A stretch of 64,000 bases of DNA, taken from contig WGNG01000021.1 of NCBI GenBank assembly GCA_016124675.1, forward strand, positions 62,001-126,000, read 5' to 3'. The notes beneath the pieces are model-generated. The model saw only the letters and a program-made list of their open reading frames with translations. It was not told the origin of the DNA and ran no database searches. Positions 43,109 to 53,182 of the stretch are shown here, one piece after another. Source of the stretch: Alphaproteobacteria bacterium. GTDB lineage: Bacteria > Pseudomonadota > Alphaproteobacteria > Caulobacterales > Maricaulaceae. Every line of letters starts with the position of its first letter. Position 1 is the stretch's first letter. The position numbers and the translations under genes are program-made.

Positions 43109-44185
43109 ATGACCACCACCCTTGTTACAGGCGGGCTCGGCTTCATCGGTTCGGCGATGGTGCGCCGGCTGGTGCGCGAGACGCAGGACCATGTCGTCGT
43201 GCTGGACGCCCAGACCTATGCCGCCTCGCCGGAGGCGGTGGCCGAGTGCGCCGGATCAGGGCGCTACCGGCTGGAACCGGGTGATATCCGCGATGCGGCG
43301 CGGGTGCGCGCAGTCTTCGAGACGCACCGGCCGGACCGGGTTCTGCATCTGGCGGCCGAGACCCATGTCGACCGCTCCATCGACGGTCCGCGCGCCTTCG
43401 TCGACACCAATATCAACGGCACCTACACGCTGCTGCAGGCGGCGCGGGCGCATTACGAGCAGATGACCGGCGACGCCCGCGCGCGCTTTCGCTTTTTGCA
43501 TGTGTCGACCGACGAAGTGTATGGCAGTCTCGGACCGGACGATCCGGCGTTCAATGAGACGGCGCCCTATGATCCGCGGTCGCCCTATGCGGCGTCCAAG
43601 GCGGCGGCGGACCATCTGGCGCGCGCCTGGTGCGAAACGTTCGGCCTGCCGGTGATCGTGTCGAACTGTTCGAACAATTACGGACCGTGGCAGCATCCTG
43701 AAAAACTCATCCCGCACATGATCGCGCGCGGCGCGGACGCGCTGAGCCTGCCAGTCTACGGCCAGGGCGCGAATGTGCGCGACTGGCTGCATGTGGACGA
43801 CCATGCCGAAGCGCTGCAGCTCATCCTGGACCGCGCCCGGCCCGGGCAAAGCTTCTGCATTGGCGGCGGGGCGGAGCGCACGAATCTGCAGGTGGTGGAG
43901 GCGATTTGCGCCATCCTGGATGCGCGAAAGCCCGGCGGCGCGCCACATGCGGACCGCATCGCCTTCGTGACGGACCGCCCCGGCCATGACTTTCGCTACG
44001 CCATGGACTACACGGCGCTTCGCCGCGCGCTAGGCTGGTCGCCGCGGCGCCGGTTCGAGGACGGGCTGAAGGCCACCGTGGACTGGTATCTCGCGCACGA
44101 GGCATGGTGGCGCGCGCTGCTGGCGCGGACGGGCGGGACACGCCGGCTCGGCCTGGGGACGCCAGCGGCCGGGGAGGGGACATGA
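43109..44185 (+). CDS. rfbB: dTDP-glucose 4,6-dehydratase
   Basis: This 358-residue extended SDR enzyme converts dTDP-glucose to dTDP-4-keto-6-deoxyglucose for surface sugars. Motifs are [19 protein letters not shown] (NAD binding), [27 protein letters not shown] and [15 protein letters not shown] (catalytic Tyr and Lys), followed by [20 protein letters not shown]. The stop overlaps rfbA as ATGA. rfbC and rfbD are not adjacent. Confidence 0.96.
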   Translation: MTTTLVTGGLGFIGSAMVRRLVRETQDHVVVLDAQTYAASPEAVAECAGSGRYRLEPGDIRDAARVRAVFETHRPDRVLHLAAETHVDRSIDGPRAFVDTNINGTYTLLQAARAHYEQMTGDARARFRFLHVSTDEVYGSLGPDDPAFNETAPYDPRSPYAASKAAADHLARAWCETFGLPVIVSNCSNNYGPWQHPEKLIPHMIARGADALSLPVYGQGANVRDWLHVDDHAEALQLILDRARPGQSFCIGGGAERTNLQVVEAICAILDARKPGGAPHADRIAFVTDRPGHDFRYAMDYTALRRALGWSPRRRFEDGLKATVDWYLAHEAWWRALLARTGGTRRLGLGTPAAGEGT

Positions 44186-45069
44186 AGGGGATCATATTGG
44201 CGGGCGGCGCGGGCACGCGCCTGCACCCGGTGACGCTGGCGGTCTCCAAACAGCTCCTGCCGGTCTATGACAAGCCGATGATCTATTATCCGCTGTCGCT
44301 GCTGATGCTCGCGGGCGTGCGCGAAATTCTGGTCATCACCACGCCGCGCGACAGCGATGTGTTCCGCCTGCTGCTGGGCGATGGGTCGCGCTTCGGGGTG
44401 TCGCTCAGCTATGCCGTGCAGCCCGAGCCGGACGGCATCGCCCAGGCCTTCCTCATCGGGCGCGATTTCATCGGGACCGATCCGGTGGCGCTGGTGCTGG
44501 GCGACAATATTCTCTACGGCCATGCGCTGAAGGAGATCCTTTCGGGCGCCGCTGCGCGGCGGTCCGGCGCAACGGTGTTCGGCTATCAGGTGGCCGAGCC
44601 TGGACGGTACGGCGTTGTGGCGTTTGATGGCGAGGGCCGCCCGGCGTCCATCGAGGAGAAACCGAAAAAGCCCAAATCCAATATCGCCGTCATCGGGCTG
44701 TACTTCTACGGTAATGACGTGGTCGACATCGCCGCCAGCCTGAAGCCGTCCCGCCGGGGCGAGCTGGAGATCACCGAGGTCAACCAGATCTATCTCAAGC
44801 GGGGTGCGCTGACGGTGGAGCGCTTCGGCCGCGGCTATGCCTGGTTCGACGCCGGCACGCACGGCTCTCTTCTCGATGCGGGCAATTTCGTCGCCAGCCT
44901 GACCGAACGCCAGGGCGTGTCGATCTGCGCGCCCGAAGAAGTGGCGTGGCGCAATGGATGGCTCACGGATGCGCAGCTGGCCGCATCAGCGCGCGCGTTC
45001 GGGCGCAGCAGCTATGGCGCCTATCTCACCGCCCTGGTCAAGGCGGGTCATGCGGCCGAGGCGCCTTGA
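44182..45069 (+). CDS. rfbA: glucose-1-phosphate thymidylyltransferase
   Basis: This 295-residue nucleotidyltransferase makes dTDP-glucose from glucose-1-phosphate and dTTP, the step before RfbB. The start [20 protein letters not shown] carries the GGxGTRL signature, and [20 protein letters not shown] and LALVLGDNI-like [10 protein letters not shown] follow. A GGGGAGGGG ribosome site lies within the rfbB end. The pair probably supplies an activated deoxysugar for LPS or exopolysaccharide; later enzymes must be elsewhere. Confidence 0.96.
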   Translation: MKGIILAGGAGTRLHPVTLAVSKQLLPVYDKPMIYYPLSLLMLAGVREILVITTPRDSDVFRLLLGDGSRFGVSLSYAVQPEPDGIAQAFLIGRDFIGTDPVALVLGDNILYGHALKEILSGAAARRSGATVFGYQVAEPGRYGVVAFDGEGRPASIEEKPKKPKSNIAVIGLYFYGNDVVDIAASLKPSRRGELEITEVNQIYLKRGALTVERFGRGYAWFDAGTHGSLLDAGNFVASLTERQGVSICAPEEVAWRNGWLTDAQLAASARAFGRSSYGAYLTALVKAGHAAEAP

Positions 45070-45236
45070 GCCGCGTCAGCGGAACATGAGCACCGGACGG
45101 AACAGGGGACGGGTTCCTGGTGACGGGTGTGCAAGGATAATCGCACCTGCATAACCTTTTCATCGCCAGCATGACGATTCAGGGACGACGCTCCACGCCC
45201 GGATCAGGATCGAGCGGTCAAGCTTGCCGGAGCACG

Positions 45237-46580
45237 TCACGTAGGCTTGAAAAACACAAGGGAGAAGACGGCCCCGCCGCACGGCGCGTCTTCAATGACC
45301 AGCTTTCCGCCATGGGCCTTCATGATGCGACTGACGATCGACAGTCCCAGCCCTGCGCCTTGCCCGTCACCAAATGTCTGTCGGGAGAAGCGCCTGACAA
45401 TTTCGGCCCGGCGGGCCGGTGCGATGCCCGGTCCCTGATCGATCACGCTGACGCGTCGGTTCGAATCCGCGACCAGCCGGACGACGCCATTTGGCGGCGA
45501 CGCCTTGATGGCGTTGTCGGTGAGATTGCGCAAGGCGTGGGCGATCGCGTCCGGATCCGCCACCACCAGGATCGCACCATCGGGTGTCTGGGCTTCGATC
45601 TCGATCCCGCCCTCGAGCGCCAAAGGCGCCATGTCGGCAGCGATGGACCGGGTCACAGACCCAAGATCGACCCTTGAATCGGGCGCCACGACCAGCCGCT
45701 CTGCGGCTGCAGACGCCAACAATTGTCCTGCCAGCCTCGACAGTTCATCGATCTCTTTGACGAGCGCACCGGCGAGATGGTGTGATGCGCTTGTCTCTAG
45801 TCGCGCTTTCAACGCAGCAAGCGGTGTCCGCAGGGCGTGGGCGGCGTCGAGCACGAACTCCCGCTCCCTGTTGGAAGCCTCCTTGACGCGTTTGATTGCG
45901 CCGTTGAGCGCCACGATCAGGGTTTGGATTTCGGATGGTGCATCGCTCACCTGCAAGATCGAGGCGCTCTCCATCGTCCGGATCGCTCGCGCCTGCTGCG
46001 CTGCGATTTCAACCGGTTTGAGAGTCTGTCGAACAATGGGCAGGCCAAGCAGAATGACGAGCAGTGCGAACGGCGCGAGGGGGAGCACGACGTGCACCAG
46101 CACTTCGCCGGCGATCAGGCGGGCGAGCAGTCCGGCCGGGTCCGATCTTGCTTCAACGATGATGTAGCCAGTAACGCCGCCGGCTAATGCCAGCCGCACG
46201 CCGGCGGTCCAGCCGACCATGTCTGAATAGCTGGTCCACTCCGGGGGTGGCGGCCATGGCATGTCAGAAGCCGACGCCGGCTCTCCGCCGACCGAGGCTG
46301 CCAGCAGATCGCCCGCGCTTGAGTAAAGCGCCCAGCGATAAGCTTCGGGATGATCTGAAAAGATTCTCCCATCTGCCGCCTCTGCGACCGGGAACCCGTT
46401 TTCAGCATGGGCGGCCAGACGTTCGGCGAGTTCCAGCACCTTGCGCTGGCTGAGATCATCTGCGTCGACGCCATAGTGCAGCGCAACAACAATGCCGGTG
46501 AGCAGTGTCGACAAGAGAGTGGCCAGCAGCAGCCGTGCGGTCAGCCGGCGTGTGATCGACCAGGAACCGGCCTTCCTCAC
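45237..46580 (-). CDS. two-component sensor histidine kinase (QseC/TctE-like)
   Basis: This 447-residue membrane kinase has two transmembrane helices (about residues 15-37 and 165-185) around a periplasmic domain, a HAMP-like linker, an H-box in LDAAHALRTPLAALKARLE and an ATPase domain with LRNLTDNAIKASPPNG (N-box), VIDQGPGIAP (G1) and GAGLGLSIVSRIMKAHGG (G2). The H-box has Ala where most kinases have Glu after His (HALRTP). Its start overlaps the regulator stop as ATGA, so the pair forms one operon. The signal is unknown. Confidence 0.93.
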   Translation of the reverse strand: MRKAGSWSITRRLTARLLLATLLSTLLTGIVVALHYGVDADDLSQRKVLELAERLAAHAENGFPVAEAADGRIFSDHPEAYRWALYSSAGDLLAASVGGEPASASDMPWPPPPEWTSYSDMVGWTAGVRLALAGGVTGYIIVEARSDPAGLLARLIAGEVLVHVVLPLAPFALLVILLGLPIVRQTLKPVEIAAQQARAIRTMESASILQVSDAPSEIQTLIVALNGAIKRVKEASNREREFVLDAAHALRTPLAALKARLETSASHHLAGALVKEIDELSRLAGQLLASAAAERLVVAPDSRVDLGSVTRSIAADMAPLALEGGIEIEAQTPDGAILVVADPDAIAHALRNLTDNAIKASPPNGVVRLVADSNRRVSVIDQGPGIAPARRAEIVRRFSRQTFGDGQGAGLGLSIVSRIMKAHGGKLVIEDAPCGGAVFSLVFFKPT

Positions 46581-47254
46581 GACATATCCTCTTTCAGCAT
46601 GTACCCGACGCCGCGCACCGCCACCACCAGAAACCCGGCCTGGGCATTTGCAAGCGCGTTTCGCAGCCTTGAGGCGGTGACTTCGAGTGCGTTCGGACCG
46701 ACGGCTTCATCACCGCTATACATGGCGGCCTCGAGCCGGTCCCGCGTCACGACACGCCCGGCACGGACCGCCAGTGCGCACAGGAGCTGGGTCTCGCGCC
46801 TGCCCAGGCCGAGCGGAAGCCCGTTCAAGCTGACCTCATGGCACAGCGGATCAATGTCGAGCAGGCCGAGCGTAATGCGGTTCGGTGAACGGTCAGCCGG
46901 GCGGCGCAGCAGGGCGCGGCACCGGGCCAGCAGCTCCTCCATGGCGAAAGGCTTCACAAGATAGTCGTCGGCCCCTGCGTCCAGACCGGCAACCTTGTCG
47001 TTGAGGCCGCCGCGTGCGGTCAGAACCAGAACGGGCGTTGTGTTTTCGCCCCGACGCCAGCGCTCCAGCAAATCAAGCCCGTCCGCGTCCGGCAGACCCA
47101 GATCGAGAAGACACAGATCGTATGGTCGCATGCACCTGAAATCTTCGGCGTCAGCGGCGCAGCGCGCCCAGTCGACCGTGAAGCCCGCCTTGGTCAACGC
47201 ATTTCGGATACTGTCGCCCAGGCTCGGGTGATCTTCCGTCAGAAGTACACGCAT
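46577..47254 (-). CDS. two-component response regulator, OmpR/PhoB family
   Basis: This 225-residue protein has a receiver domain with acidic residues in LLTEDHPSLGDSI, the phosphoacceptor Asp in LLDLGLPDADGLDLL and the Lys in DDYLVKPFAMEELLAR, followed by a winged-helix DNA-binding domain (LNGLPLGLGRRETQLLCAL to VRGVGYMLKED). The start at 47254 (MRVLLTEDHP) is the family start. It is divergent from the methyltransferase at 47324, with a 69-bp gap. It is coupled to the histidine kinase. Confidence 0.94.
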   Translation of the reverse strand: MRVLLTEDHPSLGDSIRNALTKAGFTVDWARCAADAEDFRCMRPYDLCLLDLGLPDADGLDLLERWRRGENTTPVLVLTARGGLNDKVAGLDAGADDYLVKPFAMEELLARCRALLRRPADRSPNRITLGLLDIDPLCHEVSLNGLPLGLGRRETQLLCALAVRAGRVVTRDRLEAAMYSGDEAVGPNALEVTASRLRNALANAQAGFLVVAVRGVGYMLKEDMS

Positions 47255-47323
47255 TCCCGCTCCGACAGGTTCATGCAAGCTTTGCGCTATATCGCTTCGG
47301 TCCCCTGTTCTGGAGGAGCGCCG

Positions 47324-48280
47324 ATGCTTTCGCAATTGATTCCGTTTACCTCCTATCCCTATTCCGGAGAAGCGCTCCCTTGCGACCTTTGCGGCGGCTT
47401 CCAGACCGTATTGTTGTCCGAGACAGACAGGCGCTGGAAGAAACTGACCACAGTGGCGTGCGCCGACTGCGGGCTTATACGCACCGATCCGATGCCGACC
47501 GAAGCCGAGCTCGAGCGGTATTACGCCCAGGAATACCGGGCCGACTATCAACTGGCCGGCCGTGAACCACCAAAGTTCCACCGCGTCCGGTCCATGCGCG
47601 AAGCCAGGGCGCGGATAGAGCGCCTGAAGCCCCATTTGAAGCCTGGCGCGCGCGTGCTCGACATTGGCTGCGGCAGCGGCGAATTTCTGCATCTGGCTCA
47701 AGAACTGGGCTGTGACGTTCTGGGCATCGAGCCCGGCGCCGACTATGCGGCCTTTGCCCGCAAAGCCTATGGCATTCAAGTTCTGGCAACGGGATGGTCG
47801 CACACCGGACTGGCTGATGGATCATTCGACGTGATCACGTCACATCATGTCATCGAGCACTTGCGTCAGCCTGTCACAGCCCTGAGGACGTTCTCCGTTT
47901 GGCTTAAACCTGCCGGTCACGTCTATCTTTCGGTGCCTGACATGAGGCCTAACGCAAAACCTGCATTCGAGCGTTTTCATTTCGCTCATGTTCATGGGTT
48001 CACGCCCCAAACCCTGGAAGCCGCCTGCCTCGTGGCCGGCCTGGTTTCTATTGACGGCATGCTGAACGAGACGACCGGAGTGTTCCGCAAAGCGACGCAA
48101 GCCGAGCTGTCCGAGGCGCGCCTGGCCGAATCGATCATCGCCCCGGAGCGTGCGGACGCCTTGCAGTCGGGCTATCCTAGGCAAAGCGTTCTCGGCTATG
48201 TGGCCGGCGGCGGCTATTTCAGGGATATGGGTCGCCGTTTTGGAAAGTGGCGGCGCGACACATTCGCAGCCAAGCCCTGA
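47324..48280 (+). CDS. class I SAM methyltransferase with N-terminal zinc ribbon
   Basis: This 318-residue protein has a CDLCGG...CADCG zinc-ribbon pair in its first 55 residues, then a methyltransferase domain (VLDIGCGSGEFLHLAQELG, VLGIEPGADYAAFARK, FDVITSHHVIEHLRQP) typical of sugar- or polysaccharide-linked C-methyltransferases. The start at 47324 follows a strong GGAGGAG site. The rfbBA genes nearby support a role in surface sugar modification, but the substrate is not known. Confidence 0.88.
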   Translation: MLSQLIPFTSYPYSGEALPCDLCGGFQTVLLSETDRRWKKLTTVACADCGLIRTDPMPTEAELERYYAQEYRADYQLAGREPPKFHRVRSMREARARIERLKPHLKPGARVLDIGCGSGEFLHLAQELGCDVLGIEPGADYAAFARKAYGIQVLATGWSHTGLADGSFDVITSHHVIEHLRQPVTALRTFSVWLKPAGHVYLSVPDMRPNAKPAFERFHFAHVHGFTPQTLEAACLVAGLVSIDGMLNETTGVFRKATQAELSEARLAESIIAPERADALQSGYPRQSVLGYVAGGGYFRDMGRRFGKWRRDTFAAKP

Positions 48281-48387
48281 CGGATTCGTACGCAGCCTCA
48301 TGGCCATCCAGACGTGCAGCCAGGAGGGTCCATCCTCGCCACTGCCGCCGGAATGGGGACTCGATGGGGCATTGGAAGCCTGAATTC

Positions 48388-48464
48388 TGGCGTCCCCGAC
48401 AGGATTCGAACCTGTGGCCCCCAGATTAGGAATCTGGTGCTCTATCCTGCTGAGCTACGGGGAC
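48388..48464 (-). tRNA. tRNA-Arg (anticodon CCU)
   Basis: The minus strand reads a standard cloverleaf. The acceptor stem pairs GTCCCCG with CGGGGAC, followed by GCCA with encoded CCA. The D-arm is GCTCAGCAGGATAGAGC, the anticodon stem-loop holds TTCCTAA (anticodon CCT) and the T-arm is GGTTCGAATCC. It is 77 bases long. Confidence 0.97.
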
Positions 48465-48855
48465 GCAGCCAGCGCCGTATAGCGCGGGAGGGCCATTTTG
48501 GCGAGAGGGCAGTTGGCGCTGTGCAGGCGCACACGGCACGCCGGTTCTTTTGATTGTTGCCGCCAGGGCACACTGTCCAGGTAATCGCGCGGCGCTGCGC
48601 CATCAGGTGAACAACGCGTTGGCCAGGCGATTAGGCTAACATGCAATGCACGGCTCTCGGCAAATCAGGCAGGTCGCGTTGTGCGCGTCGGGCGCAGCGA
48701 CGCGGTTCGCACGCCTGACACATAAGCGCAGAAATACTGTCATGGCGCCGTGATCGCCCTGTCACAAAATCCGGCCATCTAGCCAAAGATCGGCCAGCGC
48801 CCTTCCTTTGAATCGGCCGCTGTGGGCTGAGGGTTTCACAAACGGGGGCTTTCCT
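48465..48855. other. intergenic region before the third TonB receptor
   Basis: This 391-bp stretch between tRNA-Arg(CCU) and the receptor gene shows no supported gene. It should contain the receptor promoter, but I see no clear box or repeat. Confidence 0.6.
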
Positions 48856-51627
48856 ATGACGTTTCATGCCATGCTGCTCGGTGCAGCGTCCTCTTTGGCG
48901 CTGTGCGCCGCTACCGGGGCGGCCTACGCCCAGCATCCTGTCTCGGGCGTCATCCTGGACGAGCGCGGCGCGCCGCTTCCCGGCGCGCAGGTGCGCGTGC
49001 GCGAGCTTGGCCTGACCACGGCGACCAACCGCCAGGGCGAGTTCACCTTCCTGTCCCTGCCTGCGGGCGAGACGCAGCTGGAAATCAGCTATCTGGGCCT
49101 GCCCACCGGCGTGCGCGACATCACGGTGTCGGCCACGGATGCGAACTTCATCACCTTCACCCTCGCTGACAGCCAGGGCGAAGACCGCATCATCATCACC
49201 GGCCAGATCCTCGACTCCACGGCGCGCGCCCTGAACCAGCAGCGCACCAATGACGCCACGACCAACATCATCTCCGCTGACACGATCGGCCGCTTCCCGG
49301 ACGCCAACATCGCCGAAGCGCTGCAGCGCGTGCCGGGCTTCGCGGTGGCGCGCGACCAGGGCGAAGGCCGCTTCATCAATCTGCGCGGCGCGCCGGGCGA
49401 CTTCACCGGCATCACCGTGGACGGCGTGGCCGTGGGCTCGCCCGATCCGGAAACCCGCGCGGTGGATCTGGACACCATCCCGTCCGACATCGTCGCGGCG
49501 CTGGAAGTGTCCAAGACGCTGCTGCCCAACCAGGACGCCGACTCCATCGCCGGTTCGGTCAACCTCGTCACCCGTTCGCCGTTCGACCGGCCGGGCTTCA
49601 ACGTCACCGGCCAGGGCGGCGTGAGCTATAACGAGTTCGGCGGCGGCAATGACCGTCGCGCCTCGGGTACGGTGTCCAACACGTCCGCGGACGGCCGCTT
49701 CGGCGCCCTGCTCTCGGCCAGCTATTCGCGCACCGACCGTCAGGTTGACAATATCGAGTCGGCCTGGACGATCGAGGATATCGGCGGCCAGGACGTGTTC
49801 ATCGTCGAAAGCCAGGAATTCAAGGACTATGACACGGTGCGCGAGCGTTCGGCTCTGACCGGCGCGCTGGAATTCCGCCCTGATGACGCCACCCGCTTCT
49901 TCATCAATGGCAGCTATTCGCGCTTCCGCGATGACGAGTTCCGCAACACGCTGCTGGTGCTTTACGCCGATGGCGATCTGGAGCCGGGCGCGACCAACGG
50001 AAACGCCACCTGGAGCGACACCCGCATCGAGAAGGAGTGGCGCAACCGTATCGTGCAGAACGAGATCACCACGATCCAGGCGGGCGGCGAGCACTTGATT
50101 GGCGGCGGCGAGCTGGACTACTCGCTGTCCTACTCGCGCTCGGAGCAGTTCAACCCGCGCCGCGCCCAGTTCCTGTTCCGCTCCACGCTGCGTCCGACGC
50201 TGAGCTATGACTTCGCTGACTCGGACAATCCGGCCCTGTCGCTGTTCACCACCAACGAGCACCTCGACGCGGCCCGCTATAACTTCCGCGAGAACGTGTT
50301 CCGCGGCCAGACCACCGAGCAGGACGAGATCGCCGCGCGCATCAACTATGCCTTCAACGGCTCGCTGTTCGCCAATCCGGCCGAATTCCGCACCGGTGCG
50401 TCGGTGCGTGATCGTGACGTGACCAACGATAATGAGCAGTATCGCGACCGCCGCGGCGTCGCCAACCCGGGCCAGCCGCTCTCGGCCTTCCTGAGCGATG
50501 AGCGCTCGCAGAACTTCGGATACTTCCTCGGCCAGAAATACGATCCGGCCCGTGTGACCGCCTATCTGAACGGCATCGAGGCGACTTCCACCCAGGCTGA
50601 TGTGCGCCGCGTGCCGCAATCGACCACGGCCGATTATGACGCCGCAGAGCGCATCTACGCCGTCTACGGCATGGCGACGGTGGAAGCGGGCGCCACGCGC
50701 GTGGTGGCGGGCCTGCGCGTCGAGCACACCGAGTTTGAAGGCTCGGCGCCGTTCATCGATGACAATGAAGACATCCGCATCAATTCGATCAGCCGCGACT
50801 ACACCAACTGGTTCCCGAACCTGACGGTGCGTCACGAGTTCTCGGACAATTTCATTGGCCGCGTCGCCCTGACCCGCGCCATCAGCCGTCCGCGCTATCA
50901 GGATGTCGTGCCGCGGGTGGAAGAGGGCGACCGCACCTCGCTGCCGGTGGAAGTCAATCGCGGCAATCCGGACCTGCGCGAAACCCTGTCGAACAATTTC
51001 GACGCGGGCCTGGAGTACTACTTCACGCCGCTGGGCCTGGCCGCTGTCAACGTGTTCTACAAGGATCTGGAGGACTACGAGTTCACCCTGGTCCGCGACG
51101 GCACCTATGAAGGCCTGCCGGCGGAAATCACCACGGCGGAGAACGCGCCCGAGGGCTTTATCCGCGGGATCGAGCTGACCTATCAGCAGCAGTTCGTGAA
51201 CCTGCCGGGCTTCCTGTCCAATACCGGCGTGTTCGCCAACTACACCTGGACCGATGCGGAAATCACGCTGGCCGCTCCGATCGCCGGCAGCGACACCCGC
51301 ATCCTGCCGGGCCAGTCTGACACGATCCTGAACCTCGCCGTGTTCTACGAGACCGACCGCTTCAGCGCCCGTCTGTCGTGGAATGACCGCTCCGACTATC
51401 TGCAGGAAGTGGACGGGTCGGACTCCCGTCTCGACACCTTCTGGGAAGGCCGCAAGCAGCTGGACTTCACGGCCAGCTACGACGTGACCGACCGTCTGGG
51501 CGTGTTCTTCGAAGCCAAGAACCTGACCAATACCGAGGGTGTGCGTTACGTGGGCGACCGCAGCCGCGTGATCGAACGCGAAGCGTTCGGCTACACCCTG
51601 TTCGGCGGCCTGCGCTTCGACTTCTAA
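48856..51627 (+). CDS. large TonB-dependent receptor with N-terminal regulatory-like domain
   Basis: This 923-residue receptor has a signal peptide (cleaved near GAAYAQH), a carboxypeptidase-regulatory-like domain (HPVSGVILDERGAPLPGAQV), a TonB-box-like DRIIITGQIL, a plug with IAEALQRVPGFAVARDQGEG and RGAPGDFTGITVDGVAVG, and a barrel ending FGGLRFDF. It is a close architectural relative of the receptor at 31363. Such receptors take up oligosaccharides or other large nutrients in Caulobacter-like bacteria. A hairpin follows. Confidence 0.92.
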   Translation: MTFHAMLLGAASSLALCAATGAAYAQHPVSGVILDERGAPLPGAQVRVRELGLTTATNRQGEFTFLSLPAGETQLEISYLGLPTGVRDITVSATDANFITFTLADSQGEDRIIITGQILDSTARALNQQRTNDATTNIISADTIGRFPDANIAEALQRVPGFAVARDQGEGRFINLRGAPGDFTGITVDGVAVGSPDPETRAVDLDTIPSDIVAALEVSKTLLPNQDADSIAGSVNLVTRSPFDRPGFNVTGQGGVSYNEFGGGNDRRASGTVSNTSADGRFGALLSASYSRTDRQVDNIESAWTIEDIGGQDVFIVESQEFKDYDTVRERSALTGALEFRPDDATRFFINGSYSRFRDDEFRNTLLVLYADGDLEPGATNGNATWSDTRIEKEWRNRIVQNEITTIQAGGEHLIGGGELDYSLSYSRSEQFNPRRAQFLFRSTLRPTLSYDFADSDNPALSLFTTNEHLDAARYNFRENVFRGQTTEQDEIAARINYAFNGSLFANPAEFRTGASVRDRDVTNDNEQYRDRRGVANPGQPLSAFLSDERSQNFGYFLGQKYDPARVTAYLNGIEATSTQADVRRVPQSTTADYDAAERIYAVYGMATVEAGATRVVAGLRVEHTEFEGSAPFIDDNEDIRINSISRDYTNWFPNLTVRHEFSDNFIGRVALTRAISRPRYQDVVPRVEEGDRTSLPVEVNRGNPDLRETLSNNFDAGLEYYFTPLGLAAVNVFYKDLEDYEFTLVRDGTYEGLPAEITTAENAPEGFIRGIELTYQQQFVNLPGFLSNTGVFANYTWTDAEITLAAPIAGSDTRILPGQSDTILNLAVFYETDRFSARLSWNDRSDYLQEVDGSDSRLDTFWEGRKQLDFTASYDVTDRLGVFFEAKNLTNTEGVRYVGDRSRVIEREAFGYTLFGGLRFDF

Positions 51628-51658
51628 AGCCGCCTGTCACACCTGTGTTCTGCCAGCG

Positions 51659-51686
51659 GGGCGCGGAGGGGAAACCTTCCGCGCCC
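51659..51686 (+). terminator. hairpin after the TonB receptor gene
   Basis: A 12-bp stem with one mismatch (51659-51670 with 51675-51686) closes on a GAAA tetraloop 32 bp after the receptor stop. The T-run is poor, so its strength is uncertain, though the tetraloop makes the hairpin stable. Confidence 0.65.
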
Positions 51687-51755
51687 TGTCTGCGTTCGGG
51701 CGTCACGCATGTGTGAGCGCGCATGGCTTTCGCGGCGCGGCCTTTGGGCGTATGA

Positions 51756-52100
51756 ATGAGGCCGATGCGTTGGTTCATGTCCCTTCTGGCGGTGCTGGTC
51801 CTGGTTGAGGCTGGCGCGCGCTTCTGCCCCGGCATGCTGGGCGGCCAGGCCCATGCCCATGCGGGTGAGCAGGCTGTTGCGGTCGCCGACTGCCATGGCG
51901 CGCCGGCGCATGCGTCTGACGCCGATGCCGGCATCGATTGCTCCGGCGGCGCGGCGTGCGGGACCTGCGTCCTGCTGGCCGGCCTTGAGACGGCGGCTGG
52001 TGGATTGACTGCTTTCGAGGCCGCCCCGGGCCACTTATTCGCCCCTCAGGCCGGGCCGTCCGTCCTGCGCCTCACCGATCCGCCCCCGCCGAAACGCTGA
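51756..52100 (+). CDS. small secreted Cys/His-rich protein of a metal-handling cluster
   Basis: This 114-residue protein has an N-terminal signal helix (MRWFMSLLAVLVLVEAGA) and a mature part with His and Cys clusters (AHAHAGEQ, ADCHGAPAHAS, IDCSGG, AACGTCVLLAG). Such composition fits extracytoplasmic metal binding, as in small copper-related periplasmic proteins, but no family is certain. It heads a run of four genes in one direction that include an HMA protein and a MerT-like membrane protein. A second ATG lies nine bases downstream. Confidence 0.6.
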   Translation: MRPMRWFMSLLAVLVLVEAGARFCPGMLGGQAHAHAGEQAVAVADCHGAPAHASDADAGIDCSGGAACGTCVLLAGLETAAGGLTAFEAAPGHLFAPQAGPSVLRLTDPPPPKR

Positions 52101-52157
52101 CCGCGACACGAGTTTTCGCGTTCTTCGTTGACCCGGCAAGGGAGCGTATGACATCTC

Positions 52158-52796
52158 ATGCGACACGTACTGACGGCCTGCGCGTGTATCGCGCTGGGCG
52201 CTGGGGCGGCTGACGCCCGCCCGGTGTCCTATGAAGGGGGATGGACCACCATCGCCCAGTCAGACCGGATGAATACCGGTCTTCTGATCCACTACACCCC
52301 GCGTTTTGACTACTCCATCGGCCTCAAGACCGAATGGGACCGGACCGACGATCTGTTGTTCACCGGCGGCCAGGCGACCTGGCTCGCCAGGCGCTGGTTC
52401 GGGCAGGACTATCAGGCCAATCTCTACGCCTTTGCCGTCGCCGGGGCAGCTCAGGGCATCAACGACAATGATCGCGGCGCGCGTGGCGCGGGCTATGCCG
52501 GCATCATGGCCGACTGGGAAACCCGGCGCTGGTTCGTGTCCTACATGGGCCGGGTCAGCGATATGGGCGAGGGCGCCCACGCCATGCAGTCGGCCCGCGC
52601 CGGGGTTGCGCCCTATGTCGCGGGCTTTGGCGAGTTGCACACCTGGCTGATGGTCGAGGTCGATCACCATCCCGAAGACGCCACGCCCGTGGCGGTGACG
52701 CCGCTGGTGCGCTTCTTCCGGGGGCCCGCCCTCCTGGAGCTGGGCTACACCGCGGCCGTCGACGAAGCCATGTTCACCTTCATGTACCGTTTCTGA
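52158..52796 (+). CDS. outer-membrane beta-barrel-like protein
   Basis: This 212-residue protein has a signal peptide (cleaved near DARP) and alternating polar/hydrophobic strands typical of a small barrel (GLLIHYTPRFDYSIGLK, TFMYRF end with a terminal Phe). Similar proteins are often found beside metal-resistance genes. No enzyme motif is seen. It ends 23 bp before the HMA-protein start. Confidence 0.65.
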   Translation: MRHVLTACACIALGAGAADARPVSYEGGWTTIAQSDRMNTGLLIHYTPRFDYSIGLKTEWDRTDDLLFTGGQATWLARRWFGQDYQANLYAFAVAGAAQGINDNDRGARGAGYAGIMADWETRRWFVSYMGRVSDMGEGAHAMQSARAGVAPYVAGFGELHTWLMVEVDHHPEDATPVAVTPLVRFFRGPALLELGYTAAVDEAMFTFMYRF

Positions 52797-52819
52797 TGAT
52801 CCTCAAAAGGAGAGATCCC

Positions 52820-53182
52820 ATGTTTCGCAGCCTGATCGCGGCCATCGCCGCCCTGTCTTTTTCCACCCTGGCGCTGGCGCCCGCCGCCATGGCGGATGAC
52901 CATGCCTACGCCACCCCTGAGCTGGCCGCCGCCGTTGAGGAAGGCGGCACGCTGGTCAGCGCCGAGATCCTCGGCATGGTGTGTGATTTCTGCGCCATCG
53001 CCATGACCCGCACCTTCGGGCGCCGGGCCGAGGTGGCCGCCGTGCATATCGATCTCGACGACAAGACGCTGCAGCTGGTGGTGCGTGAGGGCCAGACCCT
53101 GGACGACGCGACCATCACAGATCTGGTGCGCCGCTCGGGCTATCAGCTCACCGGTGACATCCGCCGCGGGGACGGCGCCTGA
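52820..53182 (+). CDS. periplasmic heavy-metal-associated (HMA) domain protein
   Basis: This 120-residue protein has a signal peptide (cleavage near AAMADD) and an HMA fold with the GMxCxxC metal motif in EILGMVCDFCAIAM. It resembles MerP or copper chaperones exposed to the periplasm. The start at 52820 follows GGAGAG. The stop TGA overlaps the next ATG (TGATG), so it is coupled to the MerT-like gene. Confidence 0.85.
   Translation: MFRSLIAAIAALSFSTLALAPAAMADDHAYATPELAAAVEEGGTLVSAEILGMVCDFCAIAMTRTFGRRAEVAAVHIDLDDKTLQLVVREGQTLDDATITDLVRRSGYQLTGDIRRGDGA

Noticed and set aside
48631-50835. 734-residue leftward frame opposite the third TonB receptor
   Set aside because: It is antisense to a clear receptor gene, of repetitive Arg/Ala/Val composition with no domain; a GC-driven shadow.
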